Shown here: positions 31,548 to 37,593 of the stretch, in pieces
Position numbering within the stretch: the first letter of the stretch is position 1
Layout of the letters: each line of letters opens with the position of its first letter
Assembly (NCBI GenBank): GCA_002688355.1
Contig: NZCT01000013.1
Span: 1-37,593 of the forward strand
Source of the DNA: an archaeon
Lineage (GTDB): Archaea; Nanobdellota; Nanobdellia; SCGC-AAA011-G17; GW2011-AR20
Direction: 5' to 3'
Length of the DNA stretch: 37,593 nucleotides
Notes under the pieces: generated by a model
Database searches by the model: none
The model's input: only the letters and a program-made list of their open reading frames with translations
What the model was told of the DNA's origin: nothing
Made by a program: the position numbers and the translations under genes

Positions 31548-31563
31548 ACACAACATATTGTGC
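31548..31563 (+). promoter_or_regulatory. NrdR box 2
   Basis: ACACAACATATTGTGC matches box 1 at 15 of 16 positions and is separated from it by exactly 31 bp, about three helical turns. Paired NrdR boxes with this spacing place two repressor units on the same face of the DNA. Confidence 0.85.
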
Positions 31564-31570
31564 TTACTCA

Positions 31571-31574
31571 GAGG
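31571..31574 (+). promoter_or_regulatory. Possible Shine-Dalgarno for nrdR
   Basis: GAGG lies 8 nt before an in-frame ATT at 31583, which starts the part of the protein that matches the NrdR family. It is a short and weak match, but the distance is standard. Confidence 0.4.
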
Positions 31575-31582
31575 CGATAAAA

Positions 31583-32044
31583 ATTAAATGTCCATATTGC
31601 TTACACGAAGAAAATAAAGTTATAGACAAAAGAAATACTGAAGTTAATTCAACTAGACGTAGGCGAGAGTGTCTAAAGTGCAAAAAAAGATTTACAACAT
31701 ATGAAAGAGTTGAAAGTATTGATCTTGTAATAATCAAAAAAGATGGTAGGCGCGAACCATTTGAAAAAGAAAAAATAAGAAAAGGTCTAATAAAAGCTTG
31801 TGAAAAAAGACCAGTCTCTTTAGAAAAAATCGAACAAGCTGTAGATAAAATCGAAGCAGAATTAAGAAAATTAAAATCAAAGGAAATTCAAAGTTCAATT
31901 GTTGGGGAAAAAATAATGAATAGACTAAAAAAACTAGACAAAGTTGCTTACGTAAGATTTGCCTCAGTTTATAGGTCATTTGCAGATATTACAGATTTTC
32001 AAAAAGAATTAAGGGATTTAACAAAAGGAGGAAATAAAAAATGA
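31583..32044 (+). CDS. nrdR: Transcriptional repressor NrdR (possible ATT start)
   Basis: NrdR senses ATP/dATP and represses ribonucleotide reductase genes. The N-terminal zinc ribbon IKCPYC...RRRECLKCKKRFTTYER and the ATP-cone (IIKKDGRREPFEKEKIRKGLIKACEKRPVSLEKI) are typical. The family starts at MKCPYC or MRCPYC, which aligns to an ATT codon at 31583; from there the length is 153 residues, normal for NrdR. No in-frame ATG exists before mid-protein, and the GTG in the track (31529) lies inside an NrdR box, so a non-AUG start is needed either way. GAGG lies 8 nt before the ATT. The last 4 nt overlap nrdJ. NrdR is mainly bacterial, so this gene and nrdJ may have been acquired together. Confidence 0.93.
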   Translation: MKCPYCLHEENKVIDKRNTEVNSTRRRRECLKCKKRFTTYERVESIDLVIIKKDGRREPFEKEKIRKGLIKACEKRPVSLEKIEQAVDKIEAELRKLKSKEIQSSIVGEKIMNRLKKLDKVAYVRFASVYRSFADITDFQKELRDLTKGGNKK

Positions 32045-34836
32045 GCATAACAGAAAATTTAGATAAAAAAGTTTCAAATAGTTATACAGAATCAGGATTA
32101 ACATTTTCAAGATTTTATACAACTCCAGAAGTTGATCCACTTGAAGATTTAGTTTACGAAAAAAGAACTGCCGAAGTTCCAAGCAGAGATGATCCAACTA
32201 AAATGGAGTTCCATATGGAAAATGTAGAAGTTCCAAAATCTTGGTCTCAAAATGCAACAGATATAATTGCTTCAAAATACTTTAAAAAATCAGAAGTTCC
32301 AGGAGATCCAGAAGGAACTGAAAGAAGTGCTAAACAAGTAATTTCAAGAGTTGCAGAAGCAACAAAATCTTTTGGGGAAGAAAGAGGATATTTTGCAACA
32401 GTAGAGGATGCACAAACATTTGAAGATGAATTGAAGTATATGCTAATCAATCAACATGCAGCTTTTAATTCTCCAGTTTGGTTTAATTACGGACTTAAGG
32501 ATAAGTATGGAATAACAGGAAAACCAACTGGAAATTGGACATGGGATTTTCAAAAACAAGAAGTTGTTTTAGCAGAAGATGGATACACAAATCCACAAAT
32601 TTCTGCTTGTTTCATCTTAGGATCAAAGGACAGTTTAAACAGTATGATGGAGTTACAAAAAGCAGAAGTAAATTTGTTCAGATATGGTTCTGGTGCTGGA
32701 TCTAATGTTTCGAAAATTAGGGGTAAAGGTGAAAAGCTCACAGCAGGAGGAATATCTTCAGGTGTAATACCATTTCTTAAAGGATTTGATGCTTGGGCTG
32801 CAGCCATACAATCTGGTGGAACAACAAGAAGAGCTGCCAAGATGGTTATTCTAAATCATGATCATCCCGAGATATTGGAATTTATAGATTTAAAGGCAAA
32901 GTCAGAAAGAATTGTACAAGCATTAATAGCACAAGGTTACAATTCTGATTTTGAAGGAGAGGCTTATACAGCAGTTACAGGACAACAAGCCAATAATTCT
33001 GTAAGAGTAACCGAGGAATTTATGCAAAAAGCTACAAAAGGTGAAACCTATTTTACAACTGCAAGAATTGATGGAAAACCAATAGAAGAATTAAATGCAA
33101 GAGAAGTTCTAGAAAAAATTGCTCAAGCTGTTTATGATTCAGGAGATCCAGGAATACAATTTGATACGACCATAAATGAATGGCATCCTGTGCCTAACGT
33201 AGGTAGGATAAATGCATCAAATCCTTGCTCAGAATTTATGCACCTAGATAATTCAGCATGTAACCTTGCCTCTATTAATTTGATGAAATATGTTGATCAA
33301 GATGGTAATTTCGATATTGAGGCTTATAAACATACAATAGATACTATCATAACTTCACAAGAGATATTTGTAGATCATGCATCTTACCCAACAGAAGAGG
33401 TTGCAAAAAATACTCATGATCTTAGACCTTTGGGATTAGGATATGCTAATTTAGGCACTCTGCTCATGGCTTTAGGGGTTCCTTATGATAGTGATGAAGG
33501 AAGATCAATTGCAGCAAGTCTTACAGCAATCCTAACTGGAGAAGCTTACAAAAAGTCAGCAGAGATAGCAGGAACAAGAATAGGATCATTTGAAAAATTT
33601 GAAGAAAATAAGGAGCCTTTCCTAAATGTGATGAATAAACACAAAGATGCTGCATACAAAATAAAAGGTTCTTCTGATCTTGAACTAGTTCTTGCAGAAG
33701 AAGCAAGAAAAATATGGGATGAGGCAGTTACTCTTGGAGAACAAAATGGTTATAGTAACGCTCAAACAACTGTTATTGCACCCACAGGAACAATTGGATT
33801 TCTTATGGATTGTGATACGCTTGGAGTTGAACCAGATTTAGCAATTGCTAAAAAAAAGAAGTTAGTTGGTGGAGGAGTAATGGAAATTATTAACCAAAGT
33901 GTTCCTTTAGCTTTAAAAGGATTAGATTACGATGATGATCAAGTCAAAGAAATGAAAGATTATGTTGATGAAAAGAATACTCTCGAAGGAGCTCCACATA
34001 TGAAAGATGAACACTTGGCTGTTTTTGATACTTCTTTCAAACCTGAAAATGGAACAAGATTTATTCATCACATGGGTCATGTTAAAATGATGGCTGCAGT
34101 GCAACCTTTTCTATCTGGAGCAATTTCAAAGACCGTTAACATGCCTGGTGAAAGCACAGTTCAAGATATTGTAGAAACATACAATGAAGCCTGGAAAATG
34201 GGATTAAAATCTATTGCTATTTATAGAGACGGTAGTAAACAATCTCAACCTTTACAAGCTAAAGGAACAGACTTAGGGAGTCAAGTTGAAGAGATTTTTG
34301 AACCAGTGAGAAGAAAGCTACCAAATACGAGAGACGCAATAACTCACAAATTTGATATCGTTGGGCATGAAGGATACATCACAATGGGAAAATATGAAGA
34401 TGGAACCATGGGGGAACTATTCGCTAGTATGTCCAAAGAAGGGAGTACTATTGGTGGTTTAATGAATGTCATAGGCACACTAACTTCTATCTCACTGCAA
34501 TATGGCGTACCATTAGAGAAATTAACAACTAAATTAAAAGGGCATATATTCGAGCCAAGAGGAATAGTATACGAAGGACATCCAGATATACATGAAGCAA
34601 AATCTATTTCAGATTATATCTATACCTATCTTGAAAAAATGTTTGTAGAAAAAAAAGATGAAGAACAAGATCTTAGTGCAATCTTGGAAGAAGATTCTGA
34701 AGACGGAACAAAAAGAATTTCCAATGGTCTTGGTGGATTTTGTTCCGGTTGTGGAGAACCAACGCATGCTGCAGGAAATTGTGTCGAAATATGCTTTGAT
34801 TGCAATATACAAATCACTAGTGGCTGTGGACAATAA
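32041..34836 (+). CDS. nrdJ: Adenosylcobalamin-dependent (class II) ribonucleotide reductase
   Basis: A 931-residue class II reductase that makes deoxyribonucleotides with a B12 radical, independent of oxygen. Landmarks in order: an N-terminal segment FSRFYTTPEVDPLEDLVY, INQHAAFNSPVWFNYG, NPQISACFIL with the first redox Cys, GSGAGSNVS, DPGIQFDTTINEWH, the radical-Cys motif NPCSEFMHLDNSACNLASINL, VIAPTGTIGFLMDCDT, and a C-terminal Cys cluster CSGCGEP...CFDC ending in SGCGQ that regenerates the active site. All key Cys are present. It overlaps nrdR by 4 nt (ATGA) and shares its promoter with two NrdR boxes, so it is under feedback control by dATP. No cobalamin riboswitch is visible; B12 must be made or imported elsewhere. 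By eye it is somewhat richer in G and C than its neighbours, consistent with transfer. Confidence 0.96.
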   Translation: MSITENLDKKVSNSYTESGLTFSRFYTTPEVDPLEDLVYEKRTAEVPSRDDPTKMEFHMENVEVPKSWSQNATDIIASKYFKKSEVPGDPEGTERSAKQVISRVAEATKSFGEERGYFATVEDAQTFEDELKYMLINQHAAFNSPVWFNYGLKDKYGITGKPTGNWTWDFQKQEVVLAEDGYTNPQISACFILGSKDSLNSMMELQKAEVNLFRYGSGAGSNVSKIRGKGEKLTAGGISSGVIPFLKGFDAWAAAIQSGGTTRRAAKMVILNHDHPEILEFIDLKAKSERIVQALIAQGYNSDFEGEAYTAVTGQQANNSVRVTEEFMQKATKGETYFTTARIDGKPIEELNAREVLEKIAQAVYDSGDPGIQFDTTINEWHPVPNVGRINASNPCSEFMHLDNSACNLASINLMKYVDQDGNFDIEAYKHTIDTIITSQEIFVDHASYPTEEVAKNTHDLRPLGLGYANLGTLLMALGVPYDSDEGRSIAASLTAILTGEAYKKSAEIAGTRIGSFEKFEENKEPFLNVMNKHKDAAYKIKGSSDLELVLAEEARKIWDEAVTLGEQNGYSNAQTTVIAPTGTIGFLMDCDTLGVEPDLAIAKKKKLVGGGVMEIINQSVPLALKGLDYDDDQVKEMKDYVDEKNTLEGAPHMKDEHLAVFDTSFKPENGTRFIHHMGHVKMMAAVQPFLSGAISKTVNMPGESTVQDIVETYNEAWKMGLKSIAIYRDGSKQSQPLQAKGTDLGSQVEEIFEPVRRKLPNTRDAITHKFDIVGHEGYITMGKYEDGTMGELFASMSKEGSTIGGLMNVIGTLTSISLQYGVPLEKLTTKLKGHIFEPRGIVYEGHPDIHEAKSISDYIYTYLEKMFVEKKDEEQDLSAILEEDSEDGTKRISNGLGGFCSGCGEPTHAAGNCVEICFDCNIQITSGCGQ

Positions 34837-34839
34837 TAA

Positions 34840-35565
34840 TTATTCTTTCTTTTCTTCTTTAACTTCTTTATTAAATTTCCAATTGTAAATTTTAACACCT
34901 ATATAAATAACAGCAAATACAATAGTTAATATTACTGCAATTTTAAAAGGTTCATTAATTTGTAAAGAAAACCAATCGACAATTATTTTCATAATCTTTT
35001 CAACAACAGAAAAAGGAACTTCACTTTCTTGTAACCTAGCTTGAATATCTGGAGAATTTAAAGCATCTTTTAACAATCCAGGAAATAATTTATAATATAT
35101 CATAGCAAAAGCACTTGTTAACATTCCAGAGAATGAAACTTTCTTTACAGTTTCTAATAAGGAAAATCCAGAACCTAAAAAAATAAAGAAAGCACCTATA
35201 ACAACTAAAATAAAAGTCAGAACTCTTAAACTAAAAGTATACTGAGAATAAGATTTAACCTGATCTACCATATCATTAACACCATTTTCTTCTAAAAATC
35301 TATTCTCTAGATTATCCAAATCTAAACATTCAACTATCTCAGGATTAGTTTTACATAATTCCTTAATTTGATTAATATCAACACCATAAACTTCAGATAA
35401 AACCTCATCACTAGTTAATTCATTAACTAAAGAATCTTTTAATCCATCTACACTAGATAAAACAGAAGCTACAAAAAAACTTAAAATAAATAGAGTTATT
35501 CCTAAAGATAATAAAAAACTACCAAAACCTTTACTTAAAAATTTTAAGATTTTAGATAAAGCCAT
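34840..35565 (-). CDS. Multi-pass membrane protein, unknown function
   Basis: About 241 residues from the preferred ATG. Four hydrophobic segments are visible: about 13-34 (FLLSLGITLFILSFFVASVL), 118-136 (LTFILVVIGAFFIFLG), 144-160 (SGMLTSAFAMIYYKLF) and 206-228 (KIAVILTIVFAVIYIGVKIY), with a Lys/Glu-rich tail. Between the first and second lies an outside or inside loop with two Cys (ELCKTNPEIVECLDLD) that could form a disulfide. No family is recognised. The start of the track (35607) is inside the upstream gene; the ATG at 35565 begins one base after that gene's stop. It is convergent with nrdJ. Confidence 0.75.
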   Translation of the reverse strand: MALSKILKFLSKGFGSFLLSLGITLFILSFFVASVLSSVDGLKDSLVNELTSDEVLSEVYGVDINQIKELCKTNPEIVECLDLDNLENRFLEENGVNDMVDQVKSYSQYTFSLRVLTFILVVIGAFFIFLGSGFSLLETVKKVSFSGMLTSAFAMIYYKLFPGLLKDALNSPDIQARLQESEVPFSVVEKIMKIIVDWFSLQINEPFKIAVILTIVFAVIYIGVKIYNWKFNKEVKEEKKE

Positions 35566-35566
35566 T

Positions 35567-35815
35567 TTAGTAATGCTCTTTTCTCCTAAATAAAAAGAAT
35601 AATGCAATTATAACCAAAGCTATTATCCAAAAAGGTAATGTTTCACTAGGAGGTAAAATACTGTCAAATTTATCTTGAGCAAAATAAACTCCCACTAAAA
35701 TTAATAATAAAAAAAATATTCCTGAAGAACTTTTTCTTTGAGGAAAAGGGTAATATCCTTTAGGCATATGTTTATGCATGTCCTTTGGATGATAGTATTT
35801 TTTCCTTCCAAACAT
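35567..35815 (-). CDS. Small two-helix membrane protein
   Basis: Eighty-two residues. A His/Lys-rich start (GRKKYYHPKDMHKHMPKGYYPF) is followed by two membrane helices (SSGIFFLLLILVGVYFA and PFWIIALVIIALFFLF) joined by a polar loop (QDKFDSILPPSETL), and a basic end. An SD-like GAGAGG lies about 7 nt before the ATG. It is the first gene of a two-gene operon with the membrane protein at 34840-35565. Function unknown. Confidence 0.7.
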   Translation of the reverse strand: MFGRKKYYHPKDMHKHMPKGYYPFPQRKSSSGIFFLLLILVGVYFAQDKFDSILPPSETLPFWIIALVIIALFFLFRRKEHY

Positions 35816-35882
35816 TCTTAACCTCTCTTTAAATAATGAATTTTAATTAGAATATTTAAACTTTACTAAAAAAAACAGTAAT

Positions 35883-35892
35883 CTTTTTATAG
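35883..35892 (+). promoter_or_regulatory. TATA box of the 90-residue gene
   Basis: CTTTTTATAG lies 21-30 nt before the ATG at 35913, consistent with a leaderless transcript. Confidence 0.45.
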
Positions 35893-35912
35893 AACTTTCA
35901 ATATATAAGATT

Positions 35913-36185
35913 ATGGCAGCAGACTTAGATACAATAACTTTTTTAACTGGTTTAGCAGGGTTAGGTGTTGGTCTTGGCACACTTAGTGTAACATTAGATT
36001 TTTTAGATTATCATCAACAAGTTGTTGAAGAAAAAAAACTAGCTTATAGAGATCAACAAAAAGTAAAATCTCAAAGTGAACTATATATGAAAAAACCAAC
36101 TTGGATTAATACTTTAAAAGATACAGTTCCAGAAGTAGTTTCAAATTATAAAAATTTTTTAAAACATCCAATTAAGAATCTTTAA
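35913..36185 (+). CDS. Small protein with a glycine-rich hydrophobic N-terminus
   Basis: Ninety residues. The start (MAADLDTITFLTGLAGLGVGLGTLSVTLDFLDYH) contains a weakly hydrophobic glycine-rich stretch that could be a membrane helix, then a Lys/Glu/Gln-rich helix and a basic tail. No family is recognised. It ends 2 nt from the 3' end of the DEAD-box helicase gene on the other strand. It has its own TATA-like box. Confidence 0.65.
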   Translation: MAADLDTITFLTGLAGLGVGLGTLSVTLDFLDYHQQVVEEKKLAYRDQQKVKSQSELYMKKPTWINTLKDTVPEVVSNYKNFLKHPIKNL

Positions 36186-36187
36186 TA

Positions 36188-37390
36188 TTACCTCCGATAA
36201 TTATTTCGTCTATGGTTTCCTCTTCTATTATTACCTTGAAAAGACCTTCTAGAATTATCCATTTGTAAAAAAGGAACTTTATCAATATAAGGTTTTTCAA
36301 CTTTATCAATTTTAAAATTTCTATGTTCTCCTTGCACTCTACCAAAATTATCATAATCATAATCACATAAGATATTAATTACTTTACCTTCTTTACCAGC
36401 TCTTGCTGTTCTCCCAATTCTATGAACATAATCTGTAGGATCTTTAGGAATATCATAATTGTATATATGGGAAACATCATCTATATGTAATCCACGAGCT
36501 GCAACATCAGTACAAACCAAAACTCCAACTCTTCCTTTATTAAAAGAATTTAAAGTATTACTTCTTTTGTTCTGAGACAAACCACCATGAATAGCAATAG
36601 CATCGATTTTATTTGCTCTTAAATTCTTAACTACAACATCTGTATTTCTTCTTGTATTACAAAAAACCATAACTAATCCAGATTTTTCATTTTTAAGTAA
36701 ATGAACTAACAAAGACATTTTCATATTTTTTTGAATATCATAATAAATTTGTTTTAATTTACTTGGATCAACATGTTTTCCAACAGAAATTGTTATTGGA
36801 TCAATCATATAATTCCTAGATAGATCACTAATCTGTGAAGATATAGTAGCTGAAAACAATAAAGTTTGTCTTTGCTTAGGACATTGTAATATTATTCTTT
36901 TTACATCATCAATAAATCCCATATCAAACATTCTATCTGCTTCATCTATAACAAGAAATTTAACTTTTCGTAAGTCAATAGTTCTTCTCTTAACATGATC
37001 TAATAATCTTCCCGGCGTTGCTATAACAATATCAGCATTTTTTAAACTATTCATCTGTGGACCAATAGCAACTCCACCATAAATAGAAGTAATATTTAAT
37101 CTCTTATAATGAGTTATTCCATGTAAAACTTGTCTTATTTGTTCTGCTAACTCTCTAGTTGGAGTTAAAACTAAAGCTTGAATCCCTTGGTTAGCATTTA
37201 CTTTCTCAATTATACCACAACCAAAAGCTAAAGTTTTTCCAGAACCTGTTGAGGATTCTCCTATAACATCTTTTCCGTCTAAAATAAGTGGAATAGTTTT
37301 TTCTTGAATTTCTGTAGGTTTCTCTAATCCTAATTTCTTAATTTCCTGTTTCAGCTCATTACTTATATTAAAGTTTTCAAATAAATTCAT
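36188..37390 (-). CDS. DEAD-box ATP-dependent RNA helicase
   Basis: A 400-residue DEAD-box protein that remodels RNA or RNA-protein complexes, often in ribosome assembly or cold response. All motifs are present: F-Q region (FENFNISNELKQEIKKLGLEKPTEIQ), I SSTGSGKT, Ia PTRELAEQ, Ib TPGR, II DEAD, III SAT, IV VMVFCNTRRNTD, V CTDVAARGLHI and VI HRIGRTARAG. The last 30 residues (NSRRSFQGNNRRGNHRRNNYRR) form an Arg/Asn/Gly-rich tail, a known RNA-binding feature. A TATA-like TTCTTAAG lies about 25 nt upstream. Confidence 0.95.
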   Translation of the reverse strand: MNLFENFNISNELKQEIKKLGLEKPTEIQEKTIPLILDGKDVIGESSTGSGKTLAFGCGIIEKVNANQGIQALVLTPTRELAEQIRQVLHGITHYKRLNITSIYGGVAIGPQMNSLKNADIVIATPGRLLDHVKRRTIDLRKVKFLVIDEADRMFDMGFIDDVKRIILQCPKQRQTLLFSATISSQISDLSRNYMIDPITISVGKHVDPSKLKQIYYDIQKNMKMSLLVHLLKNEKSGLVMVFCNTRRNTDVVVKNLRANKIDAIAIHGGLSQNKRSNTLNSFNKGRVGVLVCTDVAARGLHIDDVSHIYNYDIPKDPTDYVHRIGRTARAGKEGKVINILCDYDYDNFGRVQGEHRNFKIDKVEKPYIDKVPFLQMDNSRRSFQGNNRRGNHRRNNYRR

Positions 37391-37549
37391 TTTATCTTTA
37401 CTAGCACTCTTAAGAAAAAGTCAAATGTTCGTAACAAGTGCTCTCTCGTAATTCCTATGCTCTTATTTATAATACCATAAATTTCAGTATATAAAGCTTC
37501 CTATTAAAATGCATTGTTAAGTAAGCGGGAGCTATTTTAGCTAAAAAAA
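37391..37549. other. Spacer with helicase promoter and a possible transcript end
   Basis: It holds the minus-strand helicase promoter at its left end. At its right end, after the stop of the partial gene, the minus strand reads seven T followed by a small 5-bp inverted repeat (AGCTA-AAA-TAGCT), consistent with a poly-U archaeal terminator. No RNA gene is recognised. Confidence 0.4.
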
Positions 37550-37593
37550 TTATTTCTTCTTGATTTTTCTCACTCTGGGTTTATTCCAATATG
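37550..37593 (-). CDS. 3' end of an unidentified gene (starts beyond the window)
   Basis: The minus strand reads in frame through YWNKPRVRKIKKK and a TAA stop at 37552-37550. The strongly basic tail is like that of ribosomal or RNA-binding proteins, but 13 residues are too few to name it. A run of T follows the stop, supporting a real gene end. Its upstream part lies outside the window. Confidence 0.35.
   Translation of the reverse strand, partial: YWNKPRVRKIKKK

Noticed and set aside
31517-31563. Direct repeat of about 20 nt that might suggest a CRISPR or iteron start
   Set aside because: Only two copies, each palindromic and matching the NrdR box, positioned in the nrdR promoter; an operator explains it fully.
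31529-31582. GTG at 31529 as the nrdR start
   Set aside because: It lies inside NrdR box 1, has no SD and adds residues unlike the NrdR family; kept only as an alternative.
34626-34898. Overlapping ORFs on both strands at the nrdJ end
   Set aside because: They are antisense or frame-shifted shadows of the nrdJ C-terminal Cys cluster, which has strong family support.
36172-36366. Minus-strand 64-residue ORF
   Set aside because: Out-of-frame shadow of the Arg/Asn-rich tail of the DEAD-box helicase.

Overview
The window looks like a piece of chromosome from a small, very AT-rich archaeon, most likely a DPANN lineage close to Woesearchaeota/Pacearchaeota. The archaeal signals are aIF2-gamma, ribosomal protein eL33 (L35Ae), archaeal-type PheS, PheT and GltX, Mre11-Rad50, an archaeal class III (type IV pilin) signal peptide, and many genes whose start codon sits about 25-30 nt after a TATA-like box with no Shine-Dalgarno (SD) sequence, meaning leaderless mRNAs. 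Lineage and base composition are judged by eye, not computed.

Left part (1-7.5 kb): a type IV pilin-like gene cut by the left edge; an overlapping mre11-rad50 operon; a four-gene cassette of unknown small, partly exported proteins, each preceded by an SD, with two mutually exclusive hairpins beside the first SD; a RelE-like toxin facing a 47-residue antitoxin-like gene whose stop codon abuts the toxin's; a small unknown gene; and aIF2-gamma. From 7.6 to 11.7 kb, a plus-strand operon encodes a winged-helix/coiled-coil protein, a TadA/FlaI-type secretion ATPase and two TadB/TadC (FlaJ-like) membrane platform proteins. With the edge pilin it implies a type IV pilus-like machine.

Centre (11.7-24.2 kb, mostly minus strand): pheT and pheS, usually neighbours in archaea, are separated by about 4.7 kb holding a LAGLIDADG endonuclease-like protein with flanking helix-turn-helix regions, a small ParB-like-fold protein, and a 944-residue PD-(D/E)XK-helicase fusion with four helicase-associated (HA) repeats. 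This looks like a mobile or defence insertion. It is followed by a membrane-anchored winged-helix protein, a methyltransferase operon, a large anchored beta-propeller protein, a small lipoprotein-like gene and a stand-alone RsmF-type PUA-like protein.

Right part (24.3-37.6 kb): a small plus-strand gene whose reading frame breaks in an A10 run; gltX with unusual HIGH and KMSKS motifs; a flavin disulfide reductase; hicB-hicA; eL33; a nucleotidyltransferase-like protein paired with an HEXXH protein; then an nrdR-nrdJ operon (repressor plus B12-dependent ribonucleotide reductase). Two near-identical 16-bp NrdR boxes lie exactly 31 bp apart in front of nrdR, which seems to use an ATT start. Small membrane proteins, a DEAD-box RNA helicase and the 3' tail of an unidentified gene close the window. 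No tRNA, rRNA or CRISPR array was seen, and no gap between genes exceeds about 300 bases.

The most notable points are the NrdR-box module, the three-gene insertion between pheS and pheT, the tail-to-tail toxin-antitoxin pair, the SD-led cassette with alternative hairpins, and the poly-A frameshift gene.
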